Assembly: GCA_029821735.1 (NCBI GenBank) | Contig: JALGSU010000021.1 | Coordinates: forward strand, 1-64,000 | Direction: 5' to 3' | DNA: 64,000 bases | From: Candidatus Zipacnadia bacterium | GTDB taxonomy: Bacteria; Armatimonadota; Zipacnadia; Zipacnadales; UBA5352 | In this document: positions 29,240 to 38,771 of the stretch, piece by piece | Position numbering within the stretch: the first letter of the stretch is position 1 | Layout of the letters: each line of letters begins with the position of its first letter | Program-made: the position numbers and the translations under genes | Notes under the pieces: generated by a model | What the model saw: only the letters and a program-made list of their open reading frames with translations | Database searches by the model: none | Told to the model about the DNA's origin: nothing

Positions 29240-30628
29240 TCAGACTGCCGCTCCGTTGTGGCGTAGCCGATTCTGCAGCGTCATCACGTTCACTGCTCGG
29301 GCCTCGATACCTTCCTCAGCAGCCATCGCTGCTGCCTCCCCCGCCGCCTGGCCCATAGCCATTGAGGGCCCCATCACTCGCAGCGATGACATCGTCGCGT
29401 GGTCCGCCGACACACATCGACCGCACGCCAGCAGGTTCGTGATGTCCGCCGATACCAGTGCGCCGTATGGTATGTCATACCACGAGCCGCCGCCGATGCG
29501 TCGTTCGTGGGGCAGCTCGGCTTCATGGTCGGTGAACATGTGGCAGGCTTTGTTGTCGCAGTGCGTGCCGCAGGTAAAGCCTCGGCCCTTGACGCGCCCC
29601 ATCGGGCAGTGGATGTCAACGCTGAAGCTGCAGCGCGCAACTGCGTCCTCTCGTTTGCGCGCCGACACCAGATCCTCGAGCGTCACTTCCTCCAGCCCCA
29701 CCATCCGCCGGCTCTCCCGGACCGCGATGGCTGGCGACGTCACTTCCATGAACGCGTCCTCCATCCCCGGCACCTCGCGGCGCATCCAGTCCATGATCCC
29801 CCACACATCCTGCCGAGCCTGAAGCTCCGCTGCGGTCAGGTCCACGACGCTGGTTGGGTCGCCTCCGATGTGCGTGATATTGTAGGTCCGCTGCCCGCGC
29901 AGAGGATCTGGCCCGACGTGTCCCGCATGCCAGCGGTAGGAGCGGACCTCGTCGGCTTCGATTGCCTGATACATTCGCTCGGCGATCGGCTCTTGTTCTT
30001 CTTTGGACGGGTACCGGCTCTCGTCGATTCCACCCACCTGGAAGACGTTGCCCAGCGCCTGCACACGCCCATCTGCGGGTCGCCCCAATGCAAACGAAGC
30101 TCCCGCCCGCGCCACCACATCAGCGTCGCCGGTGGCGTCCACGAACACCCGTCCGAGCATCGCCTGCCGCCCCGACTTGCTCTCCACGGTCAGTGCGGTC
30201 AACCGCCCCTCCTGCACGATCGCCCCCGCCACCATTGCGTGCAGGAGAATGTGTGCGTCCGTGCCACCGACCAGGTTGTCGGCCGCGAATTTGAAGCCTT
30301 CGGCATCGAAATTGATCCTCCCTGAGGGCATGGCCTCATCGTACGGGGCCGCAGTCCCCAGCCGCTCCATCTCGCGGCACAGTTCCTCAGCAATCCCGCC
30401 GATCACCGGTTGACCATCGGCCGGCCGCACGCCCAGCAGTGGCCGGACCCACCCAGCCGTGGCGATGCCACCCAGGAAACCGTACTTCTCGATCAGCAGT
30501 GTTTTTGCACCCGCGCGCGCCGCCGCTGTTGCCGCGCATATGCCACCGGGCCCGCCTCCTGCCACGATCACATCGTACTCACCAATGACCGGTGTCTCGC
30601 GTGCGGGCTCATGAATTGTGCCTGCCAT
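29240..30628 (-). CDS. FAD-dependent oxidoreductase (FAD_oxidored family), copy 2
   Basis: Tandem paralog: YDVIVAGGGPGGICAATAAARAGAKTLLIEKYGFLGGIATAGWVRPLLG. Confidence 0.9.
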   Translation of the reverse strand: MAGTIHEPARETPVIGEYDVIVAGGGPGGICAATAAARAGAKTLLIEKYGFLGGIATAGWVRPLLGVRPADGQPVIGGIAEELCREMERLGTAAPYDEAMPSGRINFDAEGFKFAADNLVGGTDAHILLHAMVAGAIVQEGRLTALTVESKSGRQAMLGRVFVDATGDADVVARAGASFALGRPADGRVQALGNVFQVGGIDESRYPSKEEQEPIAERMYQAIEADEVRSYRWHAGHVGPDPLRGQRTYNITHIGGDPTSVVDLTAAELQARQDVWGIMDWMRREVPGMEDAFMEVTSPAIAVRESRRMVGLEEVTLEDLVSARKREDAVARCSFSVDIHCPMGRVKGRGFTCGTHCDNKACHMFTDHEAELPHERRIGGGSWYDIPYGALVSADITNLLACGRCVSADHATMSSLRVMGPSMAMGQAAGEAAAMAAEEGIEARAVNVMTLQNRLRHNGAAV

Positions 30629-30656
30629 GCTGCCTTGCTCCCATTCCGTGTCGCGT

Positions 30657-30917
30657 CTATATCCCGTCTTCTTTGCCCTTGATCTCCCACTTCAGCTTCG
30701 CCAGGAACTCCCGCTGCTGCACGTAGTCCATCGTGCGGTTTTGTGTGCGAGGGTCGATCGCGGTCGCGCCGCTTACTGTCACCGCGCCTCCGTAGAACGT
30801 GGCGGCAGGCTGGATCGTCATCGTCACGCCCTGATCCTGATCATCGCCCTGCGCGTGGCCAGGCAGGGCGATGCACAGCGCGAGCAGACACATCAAGCCG
30901 ATTGTCGGTATCTTCAC
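30657..30917 (-). CDS. Small secreted protein of unknown function
   Basis: MKIPTIGLMCLLALCIALPGHAQ signal peptide; tight spacing to the upstream gene. Confidence 0.55.
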   Translation of the reverse strand: MKIPTIGLMCLLALCIALPGHAQGDDQDQGVTMTIQPAATFYGGAVTVSGATAIDPRTQNRTMDYVQQREFLAKLKWEIKGKEDGI

Positions 30918-30938
30918 CAGTCAGTCTCCCTCCCGCGA

Positions 30939-31838
30939 CTACTCCGCGCCCTCCGGCGCGGCTGGCTGGCCGGACTGCGCCTCGGGCCGGTCTTGGTCTA
31001 TGGTGCTACCAGGCCAGTCCAGTAGCTTCTCTATCTTCGCCTGCGTCTCTTCCGGCAGGTCGTCGAAAGGTATCTGTCCCTGATCTTGCCGGATCCTGAG
31101 CAGGGCTTCATGCGCCGCAGTGTCGGCCATGAGTGTCTCAAGCGCTGAGTCTGGCTCAATAGTGGTAGTGGCCGCAATGGACAGAAGGAATTTGACAAGA
31201 TCTGGGTTGCTGCAGTACCGCAGGGCCTGGATTGCCTCAATGCGCTGGGGCATGGCGTCCCCCTCGGCTGCTCGTTTGAGAGCGTTCTCTGCTTTCTCGC
31301 CGCCAATATAGGCTAACCCATTGGCCGCATCCTGCTTGTCCTTCGGATCAGTTCCTTTGGCCTGCCAGATGCGCAGCAACACGTCACAGACGCGTTCTCG
31401 CATCTCCAACGAGAATCTGCAGTCGTCTGCTAAGTCAACCAATGGAAGCACCGCGTGTGCCCGGTTCTTGACCAGCTTCTCCTTCGCTTGGCGCACTTGG
31501 GACACATTAGTACCCATGAGATCGTCAAGCGCCGCCTCGACCTGGCTCCCAACTGTGCGCTCCTCCGCCTCCTTCTGCAGATTCGCCAATACCGTGACTA
31601 CTCCCGCCACCGCCAGCAGACTCAACAGCAGAGAGACGCGTTCCTGCAGGGCCTTGCCCTTCGCTGCGCTCACCGCGATCAGAATGAGAAGCACAAACCC
31701 GGCTACGATCCACGTCAACAACGGGCCCAAACCCAGGAGCACCACCGCCGTCATCGGGCCTATCGCCACGCCGATAACGATGACGAAGCCCCACCAGGTT
31801 TTCAGCCAGTCGTGGCGCGCCCGAATCTCATCTGTCAT
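30939..31838 (-). CDS. Membrane protein with two TM segments and HEAT-like helical repeats
   Basis: TM segments (WWGFVIVIGVAIGPMTAVVLLGLGPLLTWIVAGFVLLILIAVSAAKG); repeats RIEAIQALRYCSNPDLVKFLLSIA. Confidence 0.65.
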   Translation of the reverse strand: MTDEIRARHDWLKTWWGFVIVIGVAIGPMTAVVLLGLGPLLTWIVAGFVLLILIAVSAAKGKALQERVSLLLSLLAVAGVVTVLANLQKEAEERTVGSQVEAALDDLMGTNVSQVRQAKEKLVKNRAHAVLPLVDLADDCRFSLEMRERVCDVLLRIWQAKGTDPKDKQDAANGLAYIGGEKAENALKRAAEGDAMPQRIEAIQALRYCSNPDLVKFLLSIAATTTIEPDSALETLMADTAAHEALLRIRQDQGQIPFDDLPEETQAKIEKLLDWPGSTIDQDRPEAQSGQPAAPEGAE

Positions 31839-31858
31839 GTTGTTTCCTTCCCCGCTCC

Positions 31859-32668
31859 TCAGAACTGCTCGATCCCCAGGGCCTGCGCGGCGTTGCGCCA
31901 CATCACTTTCTCGATCATCTCCTGCGAGCAGTCGTGATCGCGCAGGAGCTTGAGGTAGTAATCGCGCAGCGGAGCAAAACCAGCGGGCCCGCCTTCGGTC
32001 CCGTAGATCAGCTTGCCCCAGTGCTCCTCGCCCTTGTAGAAGAGCTGGTCCCATGGGAAGAGGGAGGTCCACGTGGGGCTCGGCCCGCATAGGTCGAAGT
32101 AGACGTGTGGGTGTACGGCCATCATCATGGCCGCGTGCCAGGTGTCAGGCACCCCCAAATGCGCCCCCCACAACGTGAGGTCGGGGAAGCAGCGCGCAAT
32201 GCGATCGAAGGTTAGCGGCATCATGAATCGCGACGAGGTGTTCCAGCGGTCGTGTTCGGGGATGAAGCGGGCGCTGATACCCGTGTGGAAGAGGATGGGC
32301 ATCCTCAACTCCTCCGCGGCCTCATAGACGGGGAAGAATGCCTCATCATCGTAGCTGGCGGTGGGGCATTGGGTCTTCAGCCCTCGGAAGCCTGCTGACT
32401 GCCAGGCGCGCACGTCGGCCGCGCTGTCTTCGCCCAGGTGCGCGAACGCGATGGGGATGATGCGGTCCGGGTGGGCCTCTGCGGCAGCCATGATCCCGCG
32501 ATTGTCGTGCTGACGCCAGCGCTCGCCGCCGCCGTTCAGGCATAGCCACTCCACGCCCGCCTCCGCTGACTTCTCAAGCATCTCGTCGAGGTAGCCGTCC
32601 ACCTTGCGGTAGTGGCAGTGGTTGTCGATGATCTTGATCTCGGACACGCATGGCCTCCCATGCGGCAA
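31859..32668 (-). CDS. Amidohydrolase-family TIM-barrel hydrolase
   Basis: IIDNHCHYRKVDGYLDEMLEKSAEAGVEWLCLNG; PILFHTGISAR; LTLWGAHLG. Start may be GTG at about 32647. Confidence 0.8.
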   Translation of the reverse strand: MPHGRPCVSEIKIIDNHCHYRKVDGYLDEMLEKSAEAGVEWLCLNGGGERWRQHDNRGIMAAAEAHPDRIIPIAFAHLGEDSAADVRAWQSAGFRGLKTQCPTASYDDEAFFPVYEAAEELRMPILFHTGISARFIPEHDRWNTSSRFMMPLTFDRIARCFPDLTLWGAHLGVPDTWHAAMMMAVHPHVYFDLCGPSPTWTSLFPWDQLFYKGEEHWGKLIYGTEGGPAGFAPLRDYYLKLLRDHDCSQEMIEKVMWRNAAQALGIEQF

Positions 32669-32742
32669 TGGTGCTCTCGCTCCGGAGCTTCGACCGCGGA
32701 ACGACTGTCTCCTTCTCGACGGCGCGCGCTGCGCGCGTTGGT

Positions 32743-34600
32743 TCAGTGCACGTTCTGGATCCGTTCGAGCACTGGTGTCATAGGTCCGCGCAGGTCAGGG
32801 AATGGCAGTTCCAGTTCCGGGATGGCCTGATGGATATCGATCAGTTGGTTCTTGTCCAGTCCGACGGTGATCGGTTCGCTCGAGGTCACGCACACGTCGC
32901 CCTGATAGAAGCCGGAGGCCCATATCTCCTGGTTGAAGCCCTGGGGCTCTTTGAGCTTGTAGGTGAAGCGCCCCTCGGCGTTGGTGGTCCGGCTGCCTTG
33001 GCGCCCCCAGCGCGAGGGCATGTTGATGCACGAGTTGGCGAACAGCCTGTAGATGCCCACCTTCTGGCCCGCGGCCGGTAGCCAGGGCTGGGCGAGCAGT
33101 CCCGTGCGGGAGAGCAGTTGCCCGTGGAGGACCGGGATGTTGTCCGTGCCGACGACCACATCTTGTGGGCGCATGACGAGCTTGTATTGGGTGTTGGGCT
33201 GCGCTCGCAGAATCAGTCGGCTGCCCTGTGCGGGGACGAGAACCTCGACCGAGCCCGGGTTCGGGTTCGGAGCGAACCAGTCGCTGACCTGGAAGTTATC
33301 GCTCCGTCGATGTCGCGCGTGCTGGGGGCCTGTGGTCGGGTCCTGACACGAGACGCTCAAGTTGCCGCCGAAGGTCTCGGTGCGCAGGCGGCCGATGGAC
33401 AGGCAGTTGGGCATCGTCATACGGCGCGCGAGGGTGAACTCGCGGATCGTCCCCGTGTCGCCATCGCGGTCGTTGTCCTCGACGCGCAGCACCCAGCGAT
33501 TCGTCGCGCTTGGGGGCCAGCACTCGTCTGCGTACTCGGGCAGAGGCACGTCAATTCGCAGGGGTATCTGAGTATTCGTATGGCCGACGGCTGGAGCGCC
33601 CGTGTGTGCGCCACACTTCCAGCAGTTCGCGGCCCTGCACTCCCACTGAGACCGTATGGGTGCCGCGCCAAACGCCGTCGATCCGGATGCGCGCCGTGTA
33701 TGCGTGGTGTTCCGGTCGCGGCTCAGGCGTGGGCGTGTTATGCACCACGCGCAGGGATTCCACCCATGAGGTCAGATCGTCGTAGGGGCACGTCCCGAAG
33801 CCATCTTGGTTTCCCCACCAGTCGCCCTGGCTGTTGAGGAAGGTGAATTCGCGCTTGTTGTCGTCGTAGCCGACGAAGACCATGGCGTGCCCGCCGTTCC
33901 ACCACCAGCCCCCGGACGACCATATCGGCCCGTAATGATGCAGGAGTGTGCGCAGCGTCTTTACGTCGGGCGTGATCGGCTCGCTGACTGTCGCTTTGTA
34001 GAGTTGCGCTACGGAGGTCGCGGTGCCATCCGGGCCCGGGTTGTAGTCCATGATCGCGCCGGGATACTTGGGGTCGTGAAGCACATGGGTCGTCGGCCGC
34101 GGGACGGCCGTGAGCAGGTCCAGTTCGCTGCGGCAAAGCGCCTCGGGGGCCACGCCCTGTTCGAAGACCCATGACAGCAGCGGCGGGATGTCGTCCACGT
34201 GGTTGATGTCCCCCGCCTGGACTCCCTGTTCCACTCGGTCCTGGAAGGTGTTGAGCACATATCGCCACGACAGGTCCGGTGTATAGGGGTGTTCCCAGTC
34301 CTTCTGCATATCGAGGATATGCAGAACCGAGTAGCACTGGCAGCCGCCGCCGTAGTCCTGGCAACGCTCAAAGGTGATCCAGCTCGCGTAGTTCACCTTT
34401 GCGGGGAGATCGTCGTCGAACTCGGATATGTCCAGCGGTTGGACCGCTGCACTCATGTCCACCTTGAACGCTTCGTCAAACTGGTAGTTCTGGATGACGC
34501 TGTAATCAGGGGGGGCGGCGATGGCGACACCCATACACATCGCGATCGCACCGATCATGCCAACGAGGAATCCGGTGTACCGATGTCGGCCGGCGATCAT
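32743..34600 (-). pseudogene. Secreted papain-like (C1A) cysteine peptidase with C-terminal P-domain-like module, frameshifted near 33550-33620
   Basis: CQDYGGGCQCYSVLHI (Cys box), GGHAMVFVGYDDNKREFTFLNSQGDWWGNQDGFG (His/Asn); the shifted frame resumes HTNTQIPLRIDVPLPEYADECWPPSATNRWVLRVEDNDRDGDTGTIREFTL. Confidence 0.75.
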
Positions 34601-34781
34601 GGCAGTGCCTCCCGGGTGTTTGAGGCCGTGTCTGGGCAGCGCAGAGCGTGTTGGGGCCATTGTATCACATCCCTTTCACGTCTGAGGCGAGCGATGTTAC
34701 TTCGTTCGCAGGAGCCCGCGGGGTCGGTGCCGAACTCCCACGCGCGTATGGCCCCATGGCGTCGCTTCGGAGGCGAAAGCA

Positions 34782-36029
34782 ATGGCCGAGACACCGCGCA
34801 GGGCCCAGTATGGTGCCCAAGCTCACGTCGATGAAGTGGGCAAGTTGCCCACTCCATTCCCGCGCGCCGTTGGCCCGAACGCCTTGAAGTATCTGCAGGA
34901 GGTCGTTGACAGCGGCCTCACTGTGGACATGATAGGCCGCTTCGAGCGCGCCTTCGCTGAGGCAAGCGGGGTCGCCCATTGCATCGCCACCCCGGGCTGC
35001 ACACCGGCCCTGGCCGTACTGGCGGCGGCCTTTGACTTCGAACCGGGCGACGAGATACTCGTCAGTCCCATCACCGACTATGGCACCATCCAGGGGCTCT
35101 GCCGCGAGGGCTACATCCCCGTCTTCCCTGACACCGATCCGGGCACCGTGAACATGAGCGCGGCCACCATCGAGCCCTGCATCACTGACCGAACGCGCGC
35201 GATTCTCTGTGTGCACAAGACCGGGATTATCTGCGACATGGACCCCATCGTGCAGCTTGCCTGTGCCCACGATCTCATCGTCTATGAGGACGCCTGCCAG
35301 GCGGTCTTCGGGAAGTACAAGGGGCGGCTGGCTGGCACACTGGGGCTGGCTGGCGGGTTCTCATTCGACGCGGAGAAGACGATGGGATCGGACGTTGGCG
35401 GCTGCGTCATCACCGATGACGATGAGCTGGCCGAACGCCTCCGATTCATTGGGCAGAGCCGGGGCGCGGTCATGGATCCCGGTTTCGGCCGGCGCCACAC
35501 CGTCGCCGGTTACGCCTTTCGGATGCCTCACTGCACCGCCGCCATCTGCCTCGCCCAGCTTGAGGTGATCGACGAGCAGGTGGCTCAGCGTGACCGCATG
35601 ATCCGCCTGCTTTCCGACCTCATCGGCGAGGTCCCGAGCGTGTCGCCTCTGCCCATCCCCGACTACATGGATGTATACTCCGCGTGGATGTTTGGCATGA
35701 GCATCGACCCGGATGCTTTCGCCTGCAGTGCCGCCGACTTCGCCGCACAGCTTGCCGACGCGGGGATTCCGGGGGCCGGTCTCGGGGAGTACTACCTCAT
35801 GCCCGAGGCCTGCGATTTCCTCAAGGACGCCGCCGCAGAGCGCCGCTATCCATACTGTAATCCGCCCGCCTCGCGCGACTATGCCTACGGTGCAGACTCA
35901 TGCCCGACCGCCCGCGATTTCCTCCGCACCTGGATACGCTGGTCGTCGTTCTGCGAGAAATACGAGCCTGAGCATTGCGAGTTGGCCGCCTCGATCGTCA
36001 GCCAGGTCGCCGACGCAAACCGAAGGTAG
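34782..36029 (+). CDS. DegT/DnrJ/EryC1/StrS-family PLP-dependent aminotransferase
   Basis: CIATPGCTPALAVLAAAFDFEPGDEILVSPITDYGTI; VYEDACQAVFGKYKGRLAGTLGLAGGFSFDAEKTMGSDVGGCVIT (PLP Lys). Confidence 0.88.
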   Translation: MAETPRRAQYGAQAHVDEVGKLPTPFPRAVGPNALKYLQEVVDSGLTVDMIGRFERAFAEASGVAHCIATPGCTPALAVLAAAFDFEPGDEILVSPITDYGTIQGLCREGYIPVFPDTDPGTVNMSAATIEPCITDRTRAILCVHKTGIICDMDPIVQLACAHDLIVYEDACQAVFGKYKGRLAGTLGLAGGFSFDAEKTMGSDVGGCVITDDDELAERLRFIGQSRGAVMDPGFGRRHTVAGYAFRMPHCTAAICLAQLEVIDEQVAQRDRMIRLLSDLIGEVPSVSPLPIPDYMDVYSAWMFGMSIDPDAFACSAADFAAQLADAGIPGAGLGEYYLMPEACDFLKDAAAERRYPYCNPPASRDYAYGADSCPTARDFLRTWIRWSSFCEKYEPEHCELAASIVSQVADANRR

Positions 36030-36037
36030 GGGAGAGC

Positions 36038-36862
36038 ATGCCTCGAGCACTGGACCTGACGGGCCGCTACTTCCGTACTATCCCGATCACCGACACGGGG
36101 TACGCGGAGGAGCCGCTGTCGCTGGAGATCGAGCGCACCGCGCTGGTCTCGCTTCACTGCTGGGACATCGGCTGCCCGGGCGGGCCCGGTGCTGATCCGA
36201 GCTTCTGTGTCGGGATGGGCTACCTCGAGACCATGGCCGAGGAATGGCGCATCGTCAATGAGGCCATCCGCCCGGCGCTCGACGCTGCCCGGACCTGTGG
36301 CCTGCCGGTCTGCCATGTGCAGGACGCCGGCATCGCCGCCCGGTATCCCGAGTGGTTCAGCCATCATGCGGACCCCACGCCGCCGCCCACACCTGCGGGC
36401 GAGCCGACCGCGCCCCGGGAGACCATCCCTGGCCACCGCCAATCCATACTGGAGCGATCCCACGGTGTAGACTACCCGCAGGCGTCCGGCATAGCCACCA
36501 TGGACTTCCCGGACGTTGTGGCGCCCTTGCCCCGCGAACCGGTCGTGCACCAGACGAGCCAGTTCGACCGCATCCTGCGCGATATGAGCATCGTGAACTT
36601 GATCTACGTGGGCTTCGCCACCGATATGTGCATCCTCAACGCGCCCGGCGGCATGGGCCCGATGTTCGGTCTCGGCTACCGGGTGCTTCTCGTCCGCGAC
36701 GCAACCCTCGGCGTGGAATGCCCCGACACCATCGACGAGCGCATCGCCACGCGTTGGGGTATTCGCTTCGTGGAAACTCACTGGGGTGACACGATCGCCC
36801 TCAGCGATCTGCTTGCCGCCTGCGAGCAACTCGGTTCTCAGGAGGAGACTGACGATGACTGA
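36038..36862 (+). CDS. Isochorismatase-family cysteine hydrolase
   Basis: TALVSLHCWDIG, VHQTSQFDRILRDMSIVNLIYVGFATDMCILNAPGGMGPMFGLGYRVLLVRDAT. Confidence 0.85.
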   Translation: MPRALDLTGRYFRTIPITDTGYAEEPLSLEIERTALVSLHCWDIGCPGGPGADPSFCVGMGYLETMAEEWRIVNEAIRPALDAARTCGLPVCHVQDAGIAARYPEWFSHHADPTPPPTPAGEPTAPRETIPGHRQSILERSHGVDYPQASGIATMDFPDVVAPLPREPVVHQTSQFDRILRDMSIVNLIYVGFATDMCILNAPGGMGPMFGLGYRVLLVRDATLGVECPDTIDERIATRWGIRFVETHWGDTIALSDLLAACEQLGSQEETDDD

Positions 36863-37793
36863 TCGCACGCCTCTGCCCGTCACCTTGCCCGACGGCGTTC
36901 GCTGCGCCCTCGCGCTCAGCTATGACACCGATATGGCTGGCGGCTACGCGCCCGACGGCATATGCCACGGTCGCACCGAGCCGTTCCTGGCCGACTACAT
37001 GCTCCGCCTGTGCGACACCGCTGAAAGCCATGGTGTGCGGCTGCATTTCTTCAAGATCGCCAACGGTCTCGAGCCCGACATGGACATCAGCCATCTCGAG
37101 GAGATTCTTGAGCGCGGTCACTCGGTAGACTCGCACACCTACTCGCACGTGCCTCTGATCACTGACGATCTCGAGTTGCTCGAAGACGAACTCGCGCGCA
37201 CCAACCGCCTGCTGCGAGAACGCCTGGCAGTTACCTCGACCGTGTTACGCGGACCGGGGGGCTACCCCGAGGGCTTGCGGGGCAGGCCTGGGAACCAGCG
37301 CATCATCCTCGACAACGGTTTCCGCTGGGTCAGCGGGGAGTTCAGCGCCCACCTGCGCGACGCCACCTGGGACGAGGCGGTCGCCAATTCCGAGGTCGAT
37401 GTGCCGTACGCCTACGACTCTGGCCTCATCGAGATCCCGATCCAGACTTGGACCGACCGCACCTTCTTCGACACCACGTGCCTCACAGACGCCGCCGCTC
37501 TCGCCGCCTTCAAGGCGGAACTCGGTCACAAGCCGCTGCCGGACGGCTGGACCGGCGCGCCCTGGACCGAGCCGGACGCGCTGGACCGCTGGATCGAGTA
37601 CAATCTCGCCGTTGTGCAGTACGCGTATGACAACCGGCTGCTGAGCGTAATCTGCTGGCACCCCTACTCGCACTGCGTGCATGATCCCGAGAACCGCATG
37701 CTGCCCGCGCTGCTTGAGTGGGCCGATTCGCAGTCCGAGCGCGTCTGGGTCTGCACGGTCCGGGACGCCTGCCAGATGGTGGGCACACCGTAA
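36855..37793 (+). CDS. Polysaccharide deacetylase (NodB-like)
   Basis: ALALSYDTDMAGGY, ILERGHSVDSHTYSHVPLITDDLELLEDELARTNRLL, LRGPGGYP. Confidence 0.88.
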   Translation: MTDRTPLPVTLPDGVRCALALSYDTDMAGGYAPDGICHGRTEPFLADYMLRLCDTAESHGVRLHFFKIANGLEPDMDISHLEEILERGHSVDSHTYSHVPLITDDLELLEDELARTNRLLRERLAVTSTVLRGPGGYPEGLRGRPGNQRIILDNGFRWVSGEFSAHLRDATWDEAVANSEVDVPYAYDSGLIEIPIQTWTDRTFFDTTCLTDAAALAAFKAELGHKPLPDGWTGAPWTEPDALDRWIEYNLAVVQYAYDNRLLSVICWHPYSHCVHDPENRMLPALLEWADSQSERVWVCTVRDACQMVGTP

Positions 37794-37809
37794 TCGCCCG
37801 TACACGAAA

Positions 37810-37835
37810 CCGCCCCCGCCGCGAGGCGGGGGCGG
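37810..37835. terminator. Bidirectional hairpin between convergent genes
   Basis: ccgcccccgcc-gcga-ggcgggggcgg perfect stem between the deacetylase (+) and radical SAM (-) genes. Confidence 0.7.
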
Positions 37836-37856
37836 CACAGTACCGCAGCGCAGTCC

Positions 37857-38735
37857 CTATTCCTGGCCGTCAAACTCCGCTTTGGTGTAGTAGGTCTCGC
37901 CGTCCTGATGCGTTTGCCCGATGCGGCCCTCGCTCAAGAGGTGTTGCACGTATTTGACGGCCTCATTCACGTGCATGTCCAGACCCCGAGCCACGTCAGC
38001 CAGTGTGCACGGCCGGTAGCTGACCAGCGCGAGCACGTCCTCTTCACTGCGTTCCGCATCTTCGGGCGCGCCATGCTCCCACGCCGACTCAATCACCTTC
38101 GCGGTCGGCCCAAGAATCTTCCGGGCGCGCACCAGTTCCTCATCACTGAGCCGTTCGACTTCTCCTCCCGGAACCGGGCGCACCACGGTGTTGATCTGGA
38201 TCTCTGTCGGTCCAATCTGCTCGGCGACTCGGGCGATGGCCCGCAGCTCTTCCGCGCTGTCATTGACGCCCTTGACGAGCATCACTTCCAGCCAGGTTTC
38301 CCCGCCGAAGGCCGCCACGGTCTCAATCAGGCCATCGACCACCCGCTCGAGCGTCACACCCTCGCACGGGCGATTGACGCGCTCGAAGACCTCCGGCGTG
38401 GCCGCGTCGAGCGACGGGATCAGCACATCCGCCTGCATCGCCGCATTGCGCGCGTGCTCGGTCCACAGCAGCGCCCCGTTGGTCAACAGTGCCACCGGAA
38501 GCTTGCTCTGCTCTCGGGCCAGCTTCATGATGTCCGCAAGCCGCGCCTGCAGCGTTGGCTCGCCTGACCCCGCGAAAGTCAGGTAGTCGGCCTCCCCGTC
38601 CAGCCGCAGCCAGCGCTCCAGATCGAGGATGATCTCATGGGCGGGCGTATACTCCGCGACCGCCATCGTGTGGTTCGTCGTGGGCCCAAGCTGGCAGTAC
38701 ACGCAGTCGTAGCAGCAGGTCTTGTGGGGCACCAT
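37857..38735 (-). CDS. Radical SAM protein, N-terminus apparently truncated
   Basis: VPHKTCCYDCVYCQLG CxxxCxxC motif; LTFAGSGEPTLQ; the frame extends upstream as REERLGRSLGID without a start until a TAG at 38772-38774. Confidence 0.85.
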   Translation of the reverse strand: MVPHKTCCYDCVYCQLGPTTNHTMAVAEYTPAHEIILDLERWLRLDGEADYLTFAGSGEPTLQARLADIMKLAREQSKLPVALLTNGALLWTEHARNAAMQADVLIPSLDAATPEVFERVNRPCEGVTLERVVDGLIETVAAFGGETWLEVMLVKGVNDSAEELRAIARVAEQIGPTEIQINTVVRPVPGGEVERLSDEELVRARKILGPTAKVIESAWEHGAPEDAERSEEDVLALVSYRPCTLADVARGLDMHVNEAVKYVQHLLSEGRIGQTHQDGETYYTKAEFDGQE

Positions 38736-38771
38736 GTCGATGCCCAGCGACCTGCCGAGCCGCTCTTCTCG

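Noticed and set aside
32715-32740. GC-only hairpin ggcgcgcgctgcgcgcg as a terminator
   Set aside because: Short alternating GC palindrome expected by chance at this composition; no U-tract.
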